Source: Nocardioides sp. J54 | Lineage (GTDB): Bacteria; Actinomycetota; Actinomycetes; Propionibacteriales; Nocardioidaceae | NCBI RefSeq assembly: GCF_000519005.1 | Contig: NZ_JAER01000004.1 | Coordinates: forward strand, 19,162 to 83,161 | Reading direction: 5' to 3' | Length of the DNA: 64,000 bases | Notes under the pieces: generated by a model | What the model was told of the DNA's origin: nothing | Seen by the model: the letters and a program-made list of their open reading frames with translations, nothing else | Databases searched by the model: none | Translations under genes and position numbers: made by a program | In this document: piece after piece, positions 34,115-42,318 of the stretch | Position numbering within the stretch: position 1 is the stretch's first letter | How the letters are laid out: the number at the start of each line of letters is the position of its first letter

Positions 34115-35136
34115 GCACCCCCATCTTCGTCCAGGACGTGACCCTGCGCGACGGCATGCACGCCGTGCGGCACCGGATCGACACCGAGGACGTCAAGCGG
34201 ATCGTCGTCGCCCTCGACGAGGCGGGCGTCGACGCCATCGAGGTCGCCCACGGCGACGGGCTGGCCGGCGGGTCGCTCAACTACGGGCCCGGCTCGCACA
34301 CCGACTGGGCATGGATCGAGGCCGCGGCCTCGGTCCTGGAGCGGGCCCGGTTGACGACCCTGCTGCTGCCCGGCGTCGGCACCGTGCACGAACTGAAGCA
34401 CGCCTACGACCTCGGGGTCCGCTCGGTGCGGGTCGCGACCCACTGCACCGAGGCCGACGTCGCGGCCCAGCACATCGAGGCGGCGCGCGAGCTCGGCATG
34501 GACGTGTCGGGCTTCCTCATGCTGTCCCACATGGCCTCGCCGGAGGACCTGGCGCAGCAAGCGAGGCTGATGGAGTCCTACGGCGCACACTGCGTCTACG
34601 TCACCGACTCCGGCGGCCGGCTGACCATGGACGACGTCGCCGCCCGGGTCCGTGCCTACCGCGACGTCCTCGATCCCGCCACGGAGATCGGCATCCACGC
34701 CCACGAGAACCTCTCATTGTCCGTGGCGAACTCCGTGGTCGCGGTCCAGAACGGCGTCCGCCGCGTCGACGCCTCGCTTGCCGGGCACGGCGCTGGCGCC
34801 GGGAACTGTCCGCTCGAGGCGTTCGTCGCCGTGGCCGACCTCTCCGGGTTCGAGCACCGCTGCGACCTGTTCAAGCTGCAGGACGCGGCCGACGACATCG
34901 TCCGCCCCCTGCAGGACCGCCCGGTCCGGGTCGACCGTGAGACCCTCACCCTCGGCTACGCCGGCGTCTACTCCTCCTTCCTCCGCCACGCCGAGCGCGC
35001 AGCCGAGCAGTACGACGTCGACGTCCGCGACATCCTCATGGAGTGCGGCCGCCGCGGCCTCGTCGGCGGCCAGGAGGACATGATCGTCGACATCGCCCTC
35101 ACCATCGTCTCGGCGCGGACGACCGTCCCCGCCTGA
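34111..35136 (+). CDS. 4-hydroxy-2-oxovalerate aldolase
   Basis: A 341-residue HMG-CoA lyase-like TIM-barrel enzyme (MhpE/BphI/HsaF). [13 protein letters not shown] at residues 8-20 holds the catalytic Arg and metal Asp; [17 protein letters not shown] holds the two metal-binding His; [13 protein letters not shown] is typical. It splits 4-hydroxy-2-oxo acids into pyruvate and an aldehyde that passes to the dehydrogenase. It overlaps the previous gene by 4 bases. With hydratase and dehydrogenase this completes the hsaEGF-like end of meta-cleavage. Confidence 0.95.
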   Translation: MSTPIFVQDVTLRDGMHAVRHRIDTEDVKRIVVALDEAGVDAIEVAHGDGLAGGSLNYGPGSHTDWAWIEAAASVLERARLTTLLLPGVGTVHELKHAYDLGVRSVRVATHCTEADVAAQHIEAARELGMDVSGFLMLSHMASPEDLAQQARLMESYGAHCVYVTDSGGRLTMDDVAARVRAYRDVLDPATEIGIHAHENLSLSVANSVVAVQNGVRRVDASLAGHGAGAGNCPLEAFVAVADLSGFEHRCDLFKLQDAADDIVRPLQDRPVRVDRETLTLGYAGVYSSFLRHAERAAEQYDVDVRDILMECGRRGLVGGQEDMIVDIALTIVSARTTVPA

Positions 35137-35137
35137 G

Positions 35138-36388
35138 GTGCCCACCGTCCCGGGCCGCGGCAGCGTCGCAGCCACGACCAGAGCCGCGGTCCGGGACGAC
35201 CGGGGGTGGTGGCCGGTGGCCCCTGCCCTCTTCGCCCTGGCGTGGGGCGGCAACCAGTTCACGCCCCTCCTGGCGATGTACCGCGACCTCGAGGGGTACG
35301 GCGCGGCGACGGTCAACCTCCTGCTGGCGATGTACGTCGTCGGGCTGGTTCCGGGCTTCCAGCTCGTCGGGCCGTTGTGTAACCGGTTCGGCCGGTCCAC
35401 CTGCGTCCGGGCAGGCCTCGTCGTCTCGGCCCTGTCCAGCGTGCTGCTGGCACTCGCCCCCGGGCAGCCTGCCGTCCTGGCGCTGGGACGGCTGCTGGCC
35501 GGGTTCGCCGTGGCTGTCGCCATGGTGGTCGGCACGACCTGGGTGGACGAGCTCACCGACGACGCCGCTCCCACCGGCACCGCGGCCCGGCGGGCCGCCA
35601 CCACGCTGACCCTCGGGTTCGGCATCGGGGCGGGCGTCGCCGGCTGCCTCTCCCAGTGGGCACCGTGGCCGCGCGTGCTGCCGTACCTCGGGCACGTGCT
35701 GCTCGTCGTGGCGGCCGCCGTCGTGCTGCGGGGTGCGCGGGAGACGGCGCCGCCCGGCCCGGGGCCGGGCAGGTGGGTCGACCTGCGCCTGCCGCGGTGC
35801 CACCGGCACCGGTTCCTGTGGCTTGTGCTGCCGACGGCACCGTGGGTGTTCGCGTCGGCGGGCCTCGCCTACGCGATCGTCCCCGAACTGGTGCGCGAGG
35901 AGACGGACGGGCTGCGCGTCGCGTTCGCGACCCTGCTCACCGTGCTCACCCTGGGCTCGGGTGCAGTGGTCCAGCGCTGGGTGCCTGCACTCGGCCGGGT
36001 GACCGGGCACCGGGAGGCCCTGGTCGGGATCAGCACGATGGCGGTCGGTGTCGTCCTCGTGGCCGTCGAGGTGCACGTCCGCTCCGTGCCGCTCGCGGTC
36101 GTCGCGGCCCTCGTCCTCGGCAGTGCCTACGGCATCACGATCGTCGCCGGCCTGGTCGAGGTGCGCCGGATCGCCGCCGAGGAGGAGCTCCCGGGCCTGA
36201 CCGGTGTCTTCTACGCGCTGACCTACGTCGGCTTCGCGCTCCCGGCCGTGCTCGCGGCGCTGCTCCCCCTCGTCGGCTACGGCACCTCGACTGCCGTGCT
36301 GGCAGCCTGCTGCGTGGCGTGCGCGCTGGCCACCGCCCGCGGCCTGGCCGCGGGCGGTGCTGTCAGCTCGCGCGCGACTCGCCCTTGA
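35138..36388 (+). CDS. MFS transporter, likely aromatic-acid uptake
   Basis: A 416-residue protein with 12 predicted membrane segments. The helix 2-3 loop (GPLCNRFGRSTCVRAGL) is a variant of the MFS motif A. It follows the aldolase stop by 1 base and is the last gene of the meta-pathway operon, so a role in uptake of the aromatic substrate (or export of an intermediate) is inferred. The GTG start is dictated by this coupling. Its 3' end overlaps the convergent acyl-CoA ligase gene by 26 bases. Confidence 0.82.
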   Translation: MPTVPGRGSVAATTRAAVRDDRGWWPVAPALFALAWGGNQFTPLLAMYRDLEGYGAATVNLLLAMYVVGLVPGFQLVGPLCNRFGRSTCVRAGLVVSALSSVLLALAPGQPAVLALGRLLAGFAVAVAMVVGTTWVDELTDDAAPTGTAARRAATTLTLGFGIGAGVAGCLSQWAPWPRVLPYLGHVLLVVAAAVVLRGARETAPPGPGPGRWVDLRLPRCHRHRFLWLVLPTAPWVFASAGLAYAIVPELVREETDGLRVAFATLLTVLTLGSGAVVQRWVPALGRVTGHREALVGISTMAVGVVLVAVEVHVRSVPLAVVAALVLGSAYGITIVAGLVEVRRIAAEEELPGLTGVFYALTYVGFALPAVLAALLPLVGYGTSTAVLAACCVACALATARGLAAGGAVSSRATRP

Positions 36389-38087
36389 GCAACGGGAAGT
36401 CGTCGTCGCGGTACTCCCCCGCCGGCCGCTGGCCCTCCACCTCGACCTCACGGTGGCGCAGCTCGACCCGACGGATCTTCCCCGAGATGGTCTTCGGCAG
36501 CTCGAAGAACTCCAGCCGACGCACCCGCAGGTACGGCGCCAGGTGCTCTCTTGCGTACCGCAGGATCGACTCCGCCGTCTCCGGACCCGGCTCGTGCCCG
36601 TCCACCAGCGCGACGTACGCCTTCGGCACCGCCAGTCGCACCGGGTCCGGCGCCGGCACCACCGCGGCCTCCGCCACCGCCGGGTGCTCGATCAGCACCG
36701 ACTCCAGCTCGAACGGGCTCACCTTGTAGTCCGACGCCTTGAACACGTCGTCGGTGCGGCCCACGTAGGTGATGTAGCCGTCCTCGTCGCGTGCCGCCAC
36801 GTCGCCGGTGTGGTAATAGCCGCCCGCCATCGCATCCGCGTTCTTCTCCGGGTCACCCTGGTAGCCGGTCATCAGCGCGACCGGGGACGCCGAGAGGTCC
36901 AGGCAGATCTCGCCCTCGCCCACGCCGTGGACCATCTCGCCGCTGACCGGGTCGACCAGCACGCTCGGGACCCCCGGCAGCGGACGGCCCATCGAGCCGG
37001 GCTTCACCGGGGACCCGGGCGTGTTGCCGATCTGCGCCGTGGTCTCGGTCTGGCCGAACCCGTCGCGAATGGTCAGGCCCCAGTGCTGCTCGACCTGGCT
37101 GATCACCTCGGGGTTCAGCGGCTCGCCGGCGCCGACGAGCTCGCGCAGCGGCGCGGGCTTGGTCCCGAGGTCGGCGTTGATGAGCATCCGCCACACCGTC
37201 GGCGGCGCGCAGAACGAGGTGACCCGCTCGGTGTGCAGCCGGTCGAGCAGCGTGGAGGCCTCGAAGCGCTGGTAGTCGTGGACGAGGATCGTCGCCTCGG
37301 CGTTCCACGGCGCGAACAGCGACGACCACGCGTGCTTCGCCCAGCCGGGGCTGGAGATGTTGAGGTGCACGTCGCCGGGACGCAGGCCGATCCAGTACAT
37401 CGTCGACAGGTGGCCGACGGGGTAGGACGCCTGGGTGTGCTGCACGAGCTTCGGCCGCGACGTCGTGCCGCTCGTGAAGTACAGCAGCAGCGGGTCCTCC
37501 GGACGCGTCCCCGGGTGCGGGAGGTCGACACCGGCGTGCTGGGCGGTGTCGGCGAGCGGGGTCCAGCCGGCACGGTGGCCGACGACGACGCGGAGGTAGT
37601 CACCGGGCACCTCGTCGAACTTGCCTGCGTCGCCCTCGCCGCACACCACCGCCCGGGCGGAGGTGCGCTCCAGCCGGTCACGCAGGTCGGCGGGGCCGGC
37701 GGCCTGAGCGGTCGGCACGATGACCGCACCGAGCTTCATCACGCCGAGGACGACCTCCCAGAGCTCGACCTGGTTGCCGAGCATCACCACGACCGGGTCA
37801 CCCCTGCCGACGCCGAGGCTCGCGAGCAGGTGCGCGACCCGGTTGGACCGCACGACCATCTCGTCGAACGTCACGGCGGTCCGCGAGCCGTCCTCGGAGA
37901 GGACGACCAGCGCCTCCCTCTGGTCGTCGCGCGCGAACGCGTCGAACCAGTCGTGCGCCCAGCACCACCGCTCACCCACGTCGGGGAAGGAGAAGCCAGC
38001 GACGGCGGCGTCGTGGTCGCCACGCCACGCGAGCAGCTGGTCGCGCGCCGCGCGGAAGGAGGCCGTCGCGTCGGTCACCGGGCTCAC
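36363..38087 (-). CDS. AMP-forming acyl-CoA synthetase (aromatic/medium-chain acid type)
   Basis: A 574-residue adenylate-forming ligase. P-loop-like YFTSGTTSRPKLVQHT; A5 motif GFGQTET; hinge/A7-A8 GYYHTGDVAARDEDGYITYVGRTDDVFKASDYKVSP; catalytic C-terminal lysine region PKTISGKIRRVELR. NISSPGWAKHAWSSLFAPWN is characteristic of medium-chain/aromatic (MACS) synthetases. It activates a carboxylic acid to its CoA thioester. The start GTG at 38087 overlaps the preceding hydrolase stop (GTGA); GTG 38078 is an alternative. Its place in the operon with a C-C hydrolase suggests that the acid released by that hydrolase, or the growth substrate itself, is activated here. Confidence 0.88.
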   Translation of the reverse strand: MSPVTDATASFRAARDQLLAWRGDHDAAVAGFSFPDVGERWCWAHDWFDAFARDDQREALVVLSEDGSRTAVTFDEMVVRSNRVAHLLASLGVGRGDPVVVMLGNQVELWEVVLGVMKLGAVIVPTAQAAGPADLRDRLERTSARAVVCGEGDAGKFDEVPGDYLRVVVGHRAGWTPLADTAQHAGVDLPHPGTRPEDPLLLYFTSGTTSRPKLVQHTQASYPVGHLSTMYWIGLRPGDVHLNISSPGWAKHAWSSLFAPWNAEATILVHDYQRFEASTLLDRLHTERVTSFCAPPTVWRMLINADLGTKPAPLRELVGAGEPLNPEVISQVEQHWGLTIRDGFGQTETTAQIGNTPGSPVKPGSMGRPLPGVPSVLVDPVSGEMVHGVGEGEICLDLSASPVALMTGYQGDPEKNADAMAGGYYHTGDVAARDEDGYITYVGRTDDVFKASDYKVSPFELESVLIEHPAVAEAAVVPAPDPVRLAVPKAYVALVDGHEPGPETAESILRYAREHLAPYLRVRRLEFFELPKTISGKIRRVELRHREVEVEGQRPAGEYRDDDFPLLKGESRAS

Positions 38088-38935
38088 CCCGCCAGGCCCA
38101 GGTACTGGACGATCACGTCGTTGAAGTCGCCCGCCCGCTCGATCTGCGTCCAGTGGCCGCAGCCCGCGAACACGTGGAGGTCGGCGTTCGGGAGCAGGCG
38201 CAGCATGGTCAGGGCGACGTCGACGGGGACGATGCTGTCCTCGCGCCCGTGCACCAGCAGGGTCGGGCGGGTCACGGCGCGCACCTGCTCCTCCGTGATC
38301 CCGAGCTGCCCACCGGCGTGGTCGGGGTGGAAGAACATCAGGCGGTAGGCCTCGTGAGCACCGGGAGCGGCGCTCGCCTCGTACCGGATCTGCACCAGCT
38401 CGTCGGTGATCAGGTCCGGGTCGACCGCGAAGTGCCCGCGCAGCAGGTCGCGCATCGCCTCGGGCGACGGCTCGTACGCCCGCAGTGCCTCGAGGCCCTT
38501 CGTCATCGTCATGCCCACCCCCGGGGCACCCATCAGCACCAGCCGGTCGAGGCGGTCCTGGTCGTCCTCCGCCATCTGCAGCGCGATCCGGCCGCCGAGC
38601 GAGTTGCCGACGATCGACACCTTCTCCAGGCCGAGGGCGTCCAGGAAGCCCCACACGTGGTCGGTCCAGGTGCGCAGGCTGTAGCGCACGTCAGCAGGAC
38701 GCTCGGTGTGTCCGAAGCCGACGATGTCGAGGGCGAGTGCCCGAGCGTGCGCGGCCACGGCGGGCAGGGCGTGCTGCCAGTTGGCGTAGGCGGAGACGCC
38801 GGGCCCGGAGCCGTGCAGGAACAGCACCGGCGTGCCGGAGCCGACGTCGTGGTAGTGCGTGGACGTGCCGCGGACGTCGATGAAGGCGCCGTCGACGAGG
38901 TCCGTCGGCGAGTGGGAAGCAGTTGAGGTGGTCAC
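38084..38935 (-). CDS. Meta-cleavage product (C-C bond) hydrolase
   Basis: A 283-residue alpha/beta hydrolase of the BphD/MhpC/HsaD group. HGSGPGVSAYANW (oxyanion region), nucleophile Ser112 in GNSLGG, Asp233 (HGREDSIVP) and His261 (GCGHWTQIE) complete the triad. It hydrolyses the 2-hydroxy-6-oxo-dienoate made by extradiol cleavage, giving 2-hydroxypenta-2,4-dienoate (fed to the hydratase at 32.3 kb) and a carboxylic acid. The GTG at 38935 is 6 bases after a -10 box, so translation is leaderless. First gene of a two-gene operon with the acyl-CoA ligase. Confidence 0.92.
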   Translation of the reverse strand: MTTSTASHSPTDLVDGAFIDVRGTSTHYHDVGSGTPVLFLHGSGPGVSAYANWQHALPAVAAHARALALDIVGFGHTERPADVRYSLRTWTDHVWGFLDALGLEKVSIVGNSLGGRIALQMAEDDQDRLDRLVLMGAPGVGMTMTKGLEALRAYEPSPEAMRDLLRGHFAVDPDLITDELVQIRYEASAAPGAHEAYRLMFFHPDHAGGQLGITEEQVRAVTRPTLLVHGREDSIVPVDVALTMLRLLPNADLHVFAGCGHWTQIERAGDFNDVIVQYLGLAG

Positions 38936-38941
38936 ACCGCG

Positions 38942-38970
38942 ACGCTAGGAACCGCCGATGCCGTCGACAA
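38942..38970 (-). promoter_or_regulatory. Leaderless promoter of the C-C hydrolase operon
   Basis: On the minus strand TTGTCG (38970-38965), a 17-base spacer and TAGCGT (38947-38942), then 6 bases to the GTG at 38935. An inverted repeat (38977-38994) lies just upstream of the -35, about 50 bases before the start, where an activator would sit. Confidence 0.6.
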
Positions 38971-38976
38971 CGCGCG

Positions 38977-38994
38977 GTTCCAGCCGCTAGAAAC
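38977..38994. promoter_or_regulatory. Degenerate member of the GTTCCG-N5-CGGAAC operator family
   Basis: GTTCCA-GCCGC-TAGAAAC lies within the longer inverted repeat GCGGTTCC..GAAACCGC (38974-38997). Left half fits the family; right half has three changes. It is centred about 50 bases upstream of the predicted transcription start, the position of an IclR-type activator. Confidence 0.5.
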
Positions 38995-39007
38995 CGCTGG
39001 GCGGCCC

Positions 39008-40195
39008 TCAGAGGGGCGGCAGGGACGAGCGGTCACCTGCCACGGCGTCGTGCTCCGCCCGGAGCAGCTCGCGGCGCAGCTGCGGGTCGGCCGAGGCCCG
39101 GCGGAACGCGTCGAGCTCGACGGCGAGGCGCGCCGGGTCGTCGATCTGGGCGATCAGGTTGCGCCGGGCCAGGCTCATCGGCGCGGCCTCGTCCAGGAAC
39201 ACCCGGCGTCGACCGTCCGCCCAGGCGGTCACCCGATCGTCGACGCCAGCGCGCAGTGCGTCGTGGAGCACGGGGACCAGGGTCGCGCCGTCGTGCCAGC
39301 CCGTCAGCGAGGTGTGCCCGGCCAGGGGGTGGGTGACGTGCGCTGCGGCGGCGACGAGCACGACCCGCCCCGCCCGGTACGACGTGGCGCTGCGCTGGTG
39401 CATCCGCGCCGTCGCGAGGCCGAGCACCTCGGGGTCACCGCCGGTCACCCGGCGCAGGACACCGCGCAGCCGGAGGGCGACGCTGGCCTCGTCGAGGGCG
39501 AGCGACTCCTGGCACACGTAGCGCCAGGTCGACGGCCCCAACCGCTCGACGACCGCACCGGCACGGCCGTCGACCTGGAGGGTGGTGTCGGCGTAGCCCT
39601 GGCGGGTGAAGTCGTGGTCCACCACCGCCACCACGCCGCGCTCGGTCCAGGTCGTCCCCTCGAACCCGAGGCCCGTGGCCCGGCGGACGCCGCTCGCAGG
39701 CCCGTCAGCGCCGACGACCCAGTCCGCAGCGATCCCCCGTCCGTCGGGGAGGGTCAGCACCGCTCCGTCCACGTACTGCCGCAGGCCGTCGATGCCGGGC
39801 GCGTCGACGATCGAGACCCGGTGGTCGAGCAGCGCGTCCCGCAGGATCGCGCGCAGCCGCGCCGGCTCCAGCCGGAGGTTGAACGGGTACGGCGCCTCCG
39901 GGCCCAGCTCACGAAGGTCGAAGACGAGCCGCTCACCCGTGGCCAGCACCGAGATGCCCCACGATGCGGTCGCCTCACCGGCGACGAGCGCGGCGTCGAG
40001 CACGCCGAGCCGGTCCAGGATCGGCAGCACGGACCAGTGGTGGACGCCCGACCAGGTCGGCCCCGGTCGCGTGGACGAGCCCGCGGCGGTGTCGACCAGG
40101 GTGACCGCGACCCCGCTGCGGGCGAGCCCGAGCGCGGTCGCGAGGCCGGCCGTGCCGGCGCCCACGACCGCGACGTCCGTCACCCGCGCGGTCAC
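39008..40195 (-). CDS. FAD-dependent aromatic monooxygenase-like protein with altered GD motif
   Basis: A 395-residue class A flavoprotein monooxygenase (PHBH/MhpA family). GAGTAG (12-17) and the DG motif WVVGADGPASGVRR (about 159-172) are present. The GD motif, normally GDAAH, reads VAAAAHVTHPLAG: Ala282-Ala283 replace the Gly-Asp that contacts the FAD ribityl chain. If active, it would hydroxylate a phenolic ring with NAD(P)H, giving the catechol for the extradiol dioxygenase. It overlaps the amidohydrolase gene by 4 bases. Whether it is a working hydroxylase, a divergent FAD enzyme or inactive is open. Confidence 0.75.
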   Translation of the reverse strand: MTARVTDVAVVGAGTAGLATALGLARSGVAVTLVDTAAGSSTRPGPTWSGVHHWSVLPILDRLGVLDAALVAGEATASWGISVLATGERLVFDLRELGPEAPYPFNLRLEPARLRAILRDALLDHRVSIVDAPGIDGLRQYVDGAVLTLPDGRGIAADWVVGADGPASGVRRATGLGFEGTTWTERGVVAVVDHDFTRQGYADTTLQVDGRAGAVVERLGPSTWRYVCQESLALDEASVALRLRGVLRRVTGGDPEVLGLATARMHQRSATSYRAGRVVLVAAAAHVTHPLAGHTSLTGWHDGATLVPVLHDALRAGVDDRVTAWADGRRRVFLDEAAPMSLARRNLIAQIDDPARLAVELDAFRRASADPQLRRELLRAEHDAVAGDRSSLPPL

Positions 40196-41217
40196 GAGGG
40201 CACCCGGCTGCCCAGCAGCTGGAGGCCGTTGTCGCGGAACACCTGCTGCGCCCCACCCGGGGGCAGGGCACCGCGCGCCTCGGCGTCGACGAGGAACGAC
40301 CGGACGTCACCGGTGAGGTCGGGGAAGAAGGGGTGGTCGGTGCCGACCACGACACGGTCCGCACCGAACCGGTGCACCAGCAGCCGCAGGTGCTCCGGGT
40401 CGAGCACCAGGGTGTCGACGTGGAGCGAGCGGACCCGCTCGTCGATGGCCTCGACGGGGGCGCCGTCGAACAAGCCCGCCGCGAGCCGGAGCCGCGGGTA
40501 GGACCAGGCGAAGCCACCGCAGCCGTGGGCCAGCACGACGCGCAGGCCGGGGAAGCGCTCCAGGACGCCGCCGAAGACGAGTGCGCCGGCGGCCAGGGCG
40601 GTGTCGACGTGCATGCCGAGCCCGAAGTCGTAGGGCTGTCCCGACCGGCGTACCGTCCCGGCCCCGCCGTCGGCGGGGTGGACGAAGACGACGGCGCCCA
40701 GCGCCTCGGCCGCCTCGAAGAACGGCTGCAGCGCGGGCGAGTCGAGCTCGTGGCCCCCGGGCCGGGCCCCGATCTCGACGCCGACCAACGGGGTCGGGCC
40801 ACCCATCAGCCCTTCGAGCACCTGGACCGAGTCCGCGGCGTGTGGCAGGGGGACGGTGCCCAGGCCGTGCAGCCGGCCGCCGCCCCTGCTCACCGCCGCG
40901 GCGATCGACCGGTTCATGGCCACCGCGTAGGCCCGTGCCGCGCCGGGGTCGCCGGCGTAGGGGAAGGTCACCGGGACCGGCGAGATCACCTGCTGCTCGA
41001 GGCCGGCAGCATCCAGGTCGCGCAGGCGCGCTCCGACGTCCCACAACGGAGCGCGCACCTCGCGGAAGACCTGCCCGGCGCGCACGACCTGTCCCCGCTC
41101 CTCGTCGAGCACGACGAGGTGCGGCAGGTCGGCGGGGAGGACGCCGTCGGCGAAGACGTCGGTGCCCAGCCAGTGCGCGTGCAGGTCCACCCCGCCGCGC
41201 AGATCAGGGACCGTCAT
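40192..41217 (-). CDS. ACMSD-type amidohydrolase (probable decarboxylase or hydrolase)
   Basis: A 341-residue amidohydrolase-2 family TIM-barrel. Metal-binding signature complete: VDLHAHW (HxH, near residue 12), VFVHPADGG, LAHGCGGFAW and GTDHPFFPD (Asp). The family includes 2-amino-3-carboxymuconate semialdehyde decarboxylase, gamma-resorcylate and 5-carboxyvanillate decarboxylases; these remove a carboxylate from an aromatic or ring-opened acid. Start ATG 41217 with GGAGGAG. It overlaps the flavoprotein gene. It is divergent from the iclR gene, with both operators between them. The substrate may be the carboxylated ring-cleavage product or a hydroxybenzoate (inference). Confidence 0.82.
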   Translation of the reverse strand: MTVPDLRGGVDLHAHWLGTDVFADGVLPADLPHLVVLDEERGQVVRAGQVFREVRAPLWDVGARLRDLDAAGLEQQVISPVPVTFPYAGDPGAARAYAVAMNRSIAAAVSRGGGRLHGLGTVPLPHAADSVQVLEGLMGGPTPLVGVEIGARPGGHELDSPALQPFFEAAEALGAVVFVHPADGGAGTVRRSGQPYDFGLGMHVDTALAAGALVFGGVLERFPGLRVVLAHGCGGFAWSYPRLRLAAGLFDGAPVEAIDERVRSLHVDTLVLDPEHLRLLVHRFGADRVVVGTDHPFFPDLTGDVRSFLVDAEARGALPPGGAQQVFRDNGLQLLGSRVPS

Positions 41218-41301
41218 CGGCTGGATCTCCTCCACGGTGCGCTCCGGCGGCTGGTGCAGGCCGCCACGGTGCCGGAGCACCCCGGGTCCCCGCACCGGGG
41301 C

Positions 41302-41318
41302 ATTCCGGCCGCCGGAAC
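41302..41318. promoter_or_regulatory. GTTCCG-N5-CGGAAC-type operator (amidohydrolase/iclR region)
   Basis: ATTCCG-GCCGC-CGGAAC, which also reads as TTCCGG-CCG-CCGGAA; one change from the family consensus. It lies in the divergent region, about 50 bases upstream of a candidate iclR promoter (TTTCGC 41326-41331, 17 bases, TACAGT 41349-41354). Confidence 0.6.
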
Positions 41319-41371
41319 GGGGGACTTTCGCGCACGCCGCCCTCGACGTACAGTGACGGGCATCACGCAAA

Positions 41372-41382
41372 TGGTCAGACCA
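41372..41382. promoter_or_regulatory. TGGTC-A-GACCA operator in the iclR leader
   Basis: A perfect palindrome of the FadR/GntR type, immediately before the AAGGAG ribosome site and 10 bases before the iclR ATG, downstream of the predicted transcription start, as for a repressor roadblock. Related sites lie at 51858-51868 and 53703-53713. Confidence 0.6.
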
Positions 41383-41392
41383 AGGAGTCGCG

Positions 41393-42205
41393 ATGAGCGT
41401 CACCCAGGAGCCGCCCACGCGCTCGCGGACCCCCGACGCGGAGCCGCCGAGCATCCTCACCAAGGCCTTCGACCTGCTCCGGGCGTTCAACCCGCACCAG
41501 CGGGTGATGACCCTCAGCGAGCTGGCTCGCGCCTCGGGGCTCCCGAAGTCGACCGTGCACCGGCTGCTCGCCCGGCTGGTCGAGCTCGGCGCGGTCGAGC
41601 ACCATCGCTCGGGCTACAAGATCGGCCTCGGCCTGCTGCAGCTCGGCGCCGGCACGCCGGCGGGCTACATGCGCGACCTGGGCATGCCCCACCTCAGCCA
41701 GCTGCACCGGTGGAGCGGCGCGACGGTGCACTTCGCGGTGCTGCGGCAGTTCGACGTGGTCTACCTCGAGAAGCTCAATGCTCCCGGCTCCCCCGCCGGC
41801 ATCACGAGCGTCGGCGGGCGCCTTCCCGCGAATTGCACCGCGATCGGCAAGGCGCTGCTCGCGCACGAGAATTTCGACGACCTGGGGGCGTTCCTGCCGC
41901 AGCCGCTGCCCCGGATGACCGCCCGGTCCGTGACCGACGTGGACGAGCTCATCGACGAGCTGCGTCGCGTGCGCGTCACGGGGATCGCTCGCGAGGAGGG
42001 CGAGGCCCAGCCCGGCCTGTCCTGCGTCGCGGCGCCCGTCGTCCTCAACGGCTTCGCCATCGGAGCGGTGTCGTTGGGCTTCCCCACTGGTAGCGAGCTG
42101 CCGGCCCGCGCCGAGCAGGCGCTGTCGATCACCGCCCGGCGCATCGCCGAGGACGTGGACACCGGCCTGGCCGGCCGGGAGCACTGGTTCCCCCGCGAGG
42201 TCTGA
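41393..42205 (+). CDS. IclR-family transcriptional regulator
   Basis: A 270-residue regulator. Winged helix-turn-helix at about 22-85 (ILTKAFDLLRAFNPHQRVMTLSELARASGLPKSTVHRLLARLVELGAVEHH), then the IclR effector-binding GAF-like domain (95-260: MPHLSQLHRWSGATVHFAVL, LPANCTAIGKALLAH, ARRIAEDV). PobR/PcaR-type IclR proteins are activators or repressors of aromatic catabolism, with aromatic or ring-opened acids as effectors. It lies in the middle of the island, divergent from the amidohydrolase operon. It is the prime candidate to bind one of the two palindrome families. AAGGAG precedes the ATG. Confidence 0.93.
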   Translation: MSVTQEPPTRSRTPDAEPPSILTKAFDLLRAFNPHQRVMTLSELARASGLPKSTVHRLLARLVELGAVEHHRSGYKIGLGLLQLGAGTPAGYMRDLGMPHLSQLHRWSGATVHFAVLRQFDVVYLEKLNAPGSPAGITSVGGRLPANCTAIGKALLAHENFDDLGAFLPQPLPRMTARSVTDVDELIDELRRVRVTGIAREEGEAQPGLSCVAAPVVLNGFAIGAVSLGFPTGSELPARAEQALSITARRIAEDVDTGLAGREHWFPREV

Positions 42206-42222
42206 CGCGCGGGCCCTGGGAC

Positions 42223-42256
42223 CGGGGGCGGTGGGACGCGCATCCCGCCGCCCCCG
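42223..42256 (+). terminator. Terminator hairpin after iclR
   Basis: CGGGGGCGG (42223-42231) pairs with CCGCCCCCG (42248-42256), with an inner GGGA/TCCC. It starts 17 bases after the stop. Confidence 0.6.
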
Positions 42257-42280
42257 TTGGCCGTCCGCCGGACGGCGCCG

Positions 42281-42311
42281 CCGGGTGACGGCCGTCGTGG
42301 CCGTCACCCGG
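42281..42311. terminator. Second terminator in the convergent gap
   Basis: CCGGGTGACGGCC (42281-42293) pairs perfectly with GGCCGTCACCCGG (42299-42311), with a 5-base loop. It ends 8 bases before the stop of the leftward dioxygenase gene and so probably serves that gene. Confidence 0.65.
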
Positions 42312-42318
42312 TCCGTCG

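Noticed and set aside
38084..38654. N-terminal extension of the 36-kb acyl-CoA ligase (an in-frame start at 38654)
   Set aside because: That region is antisense-frame overlap with the C-C hydrolase, whose triad is complete. The family-length ligase starts at the GTGA overlap (38087).
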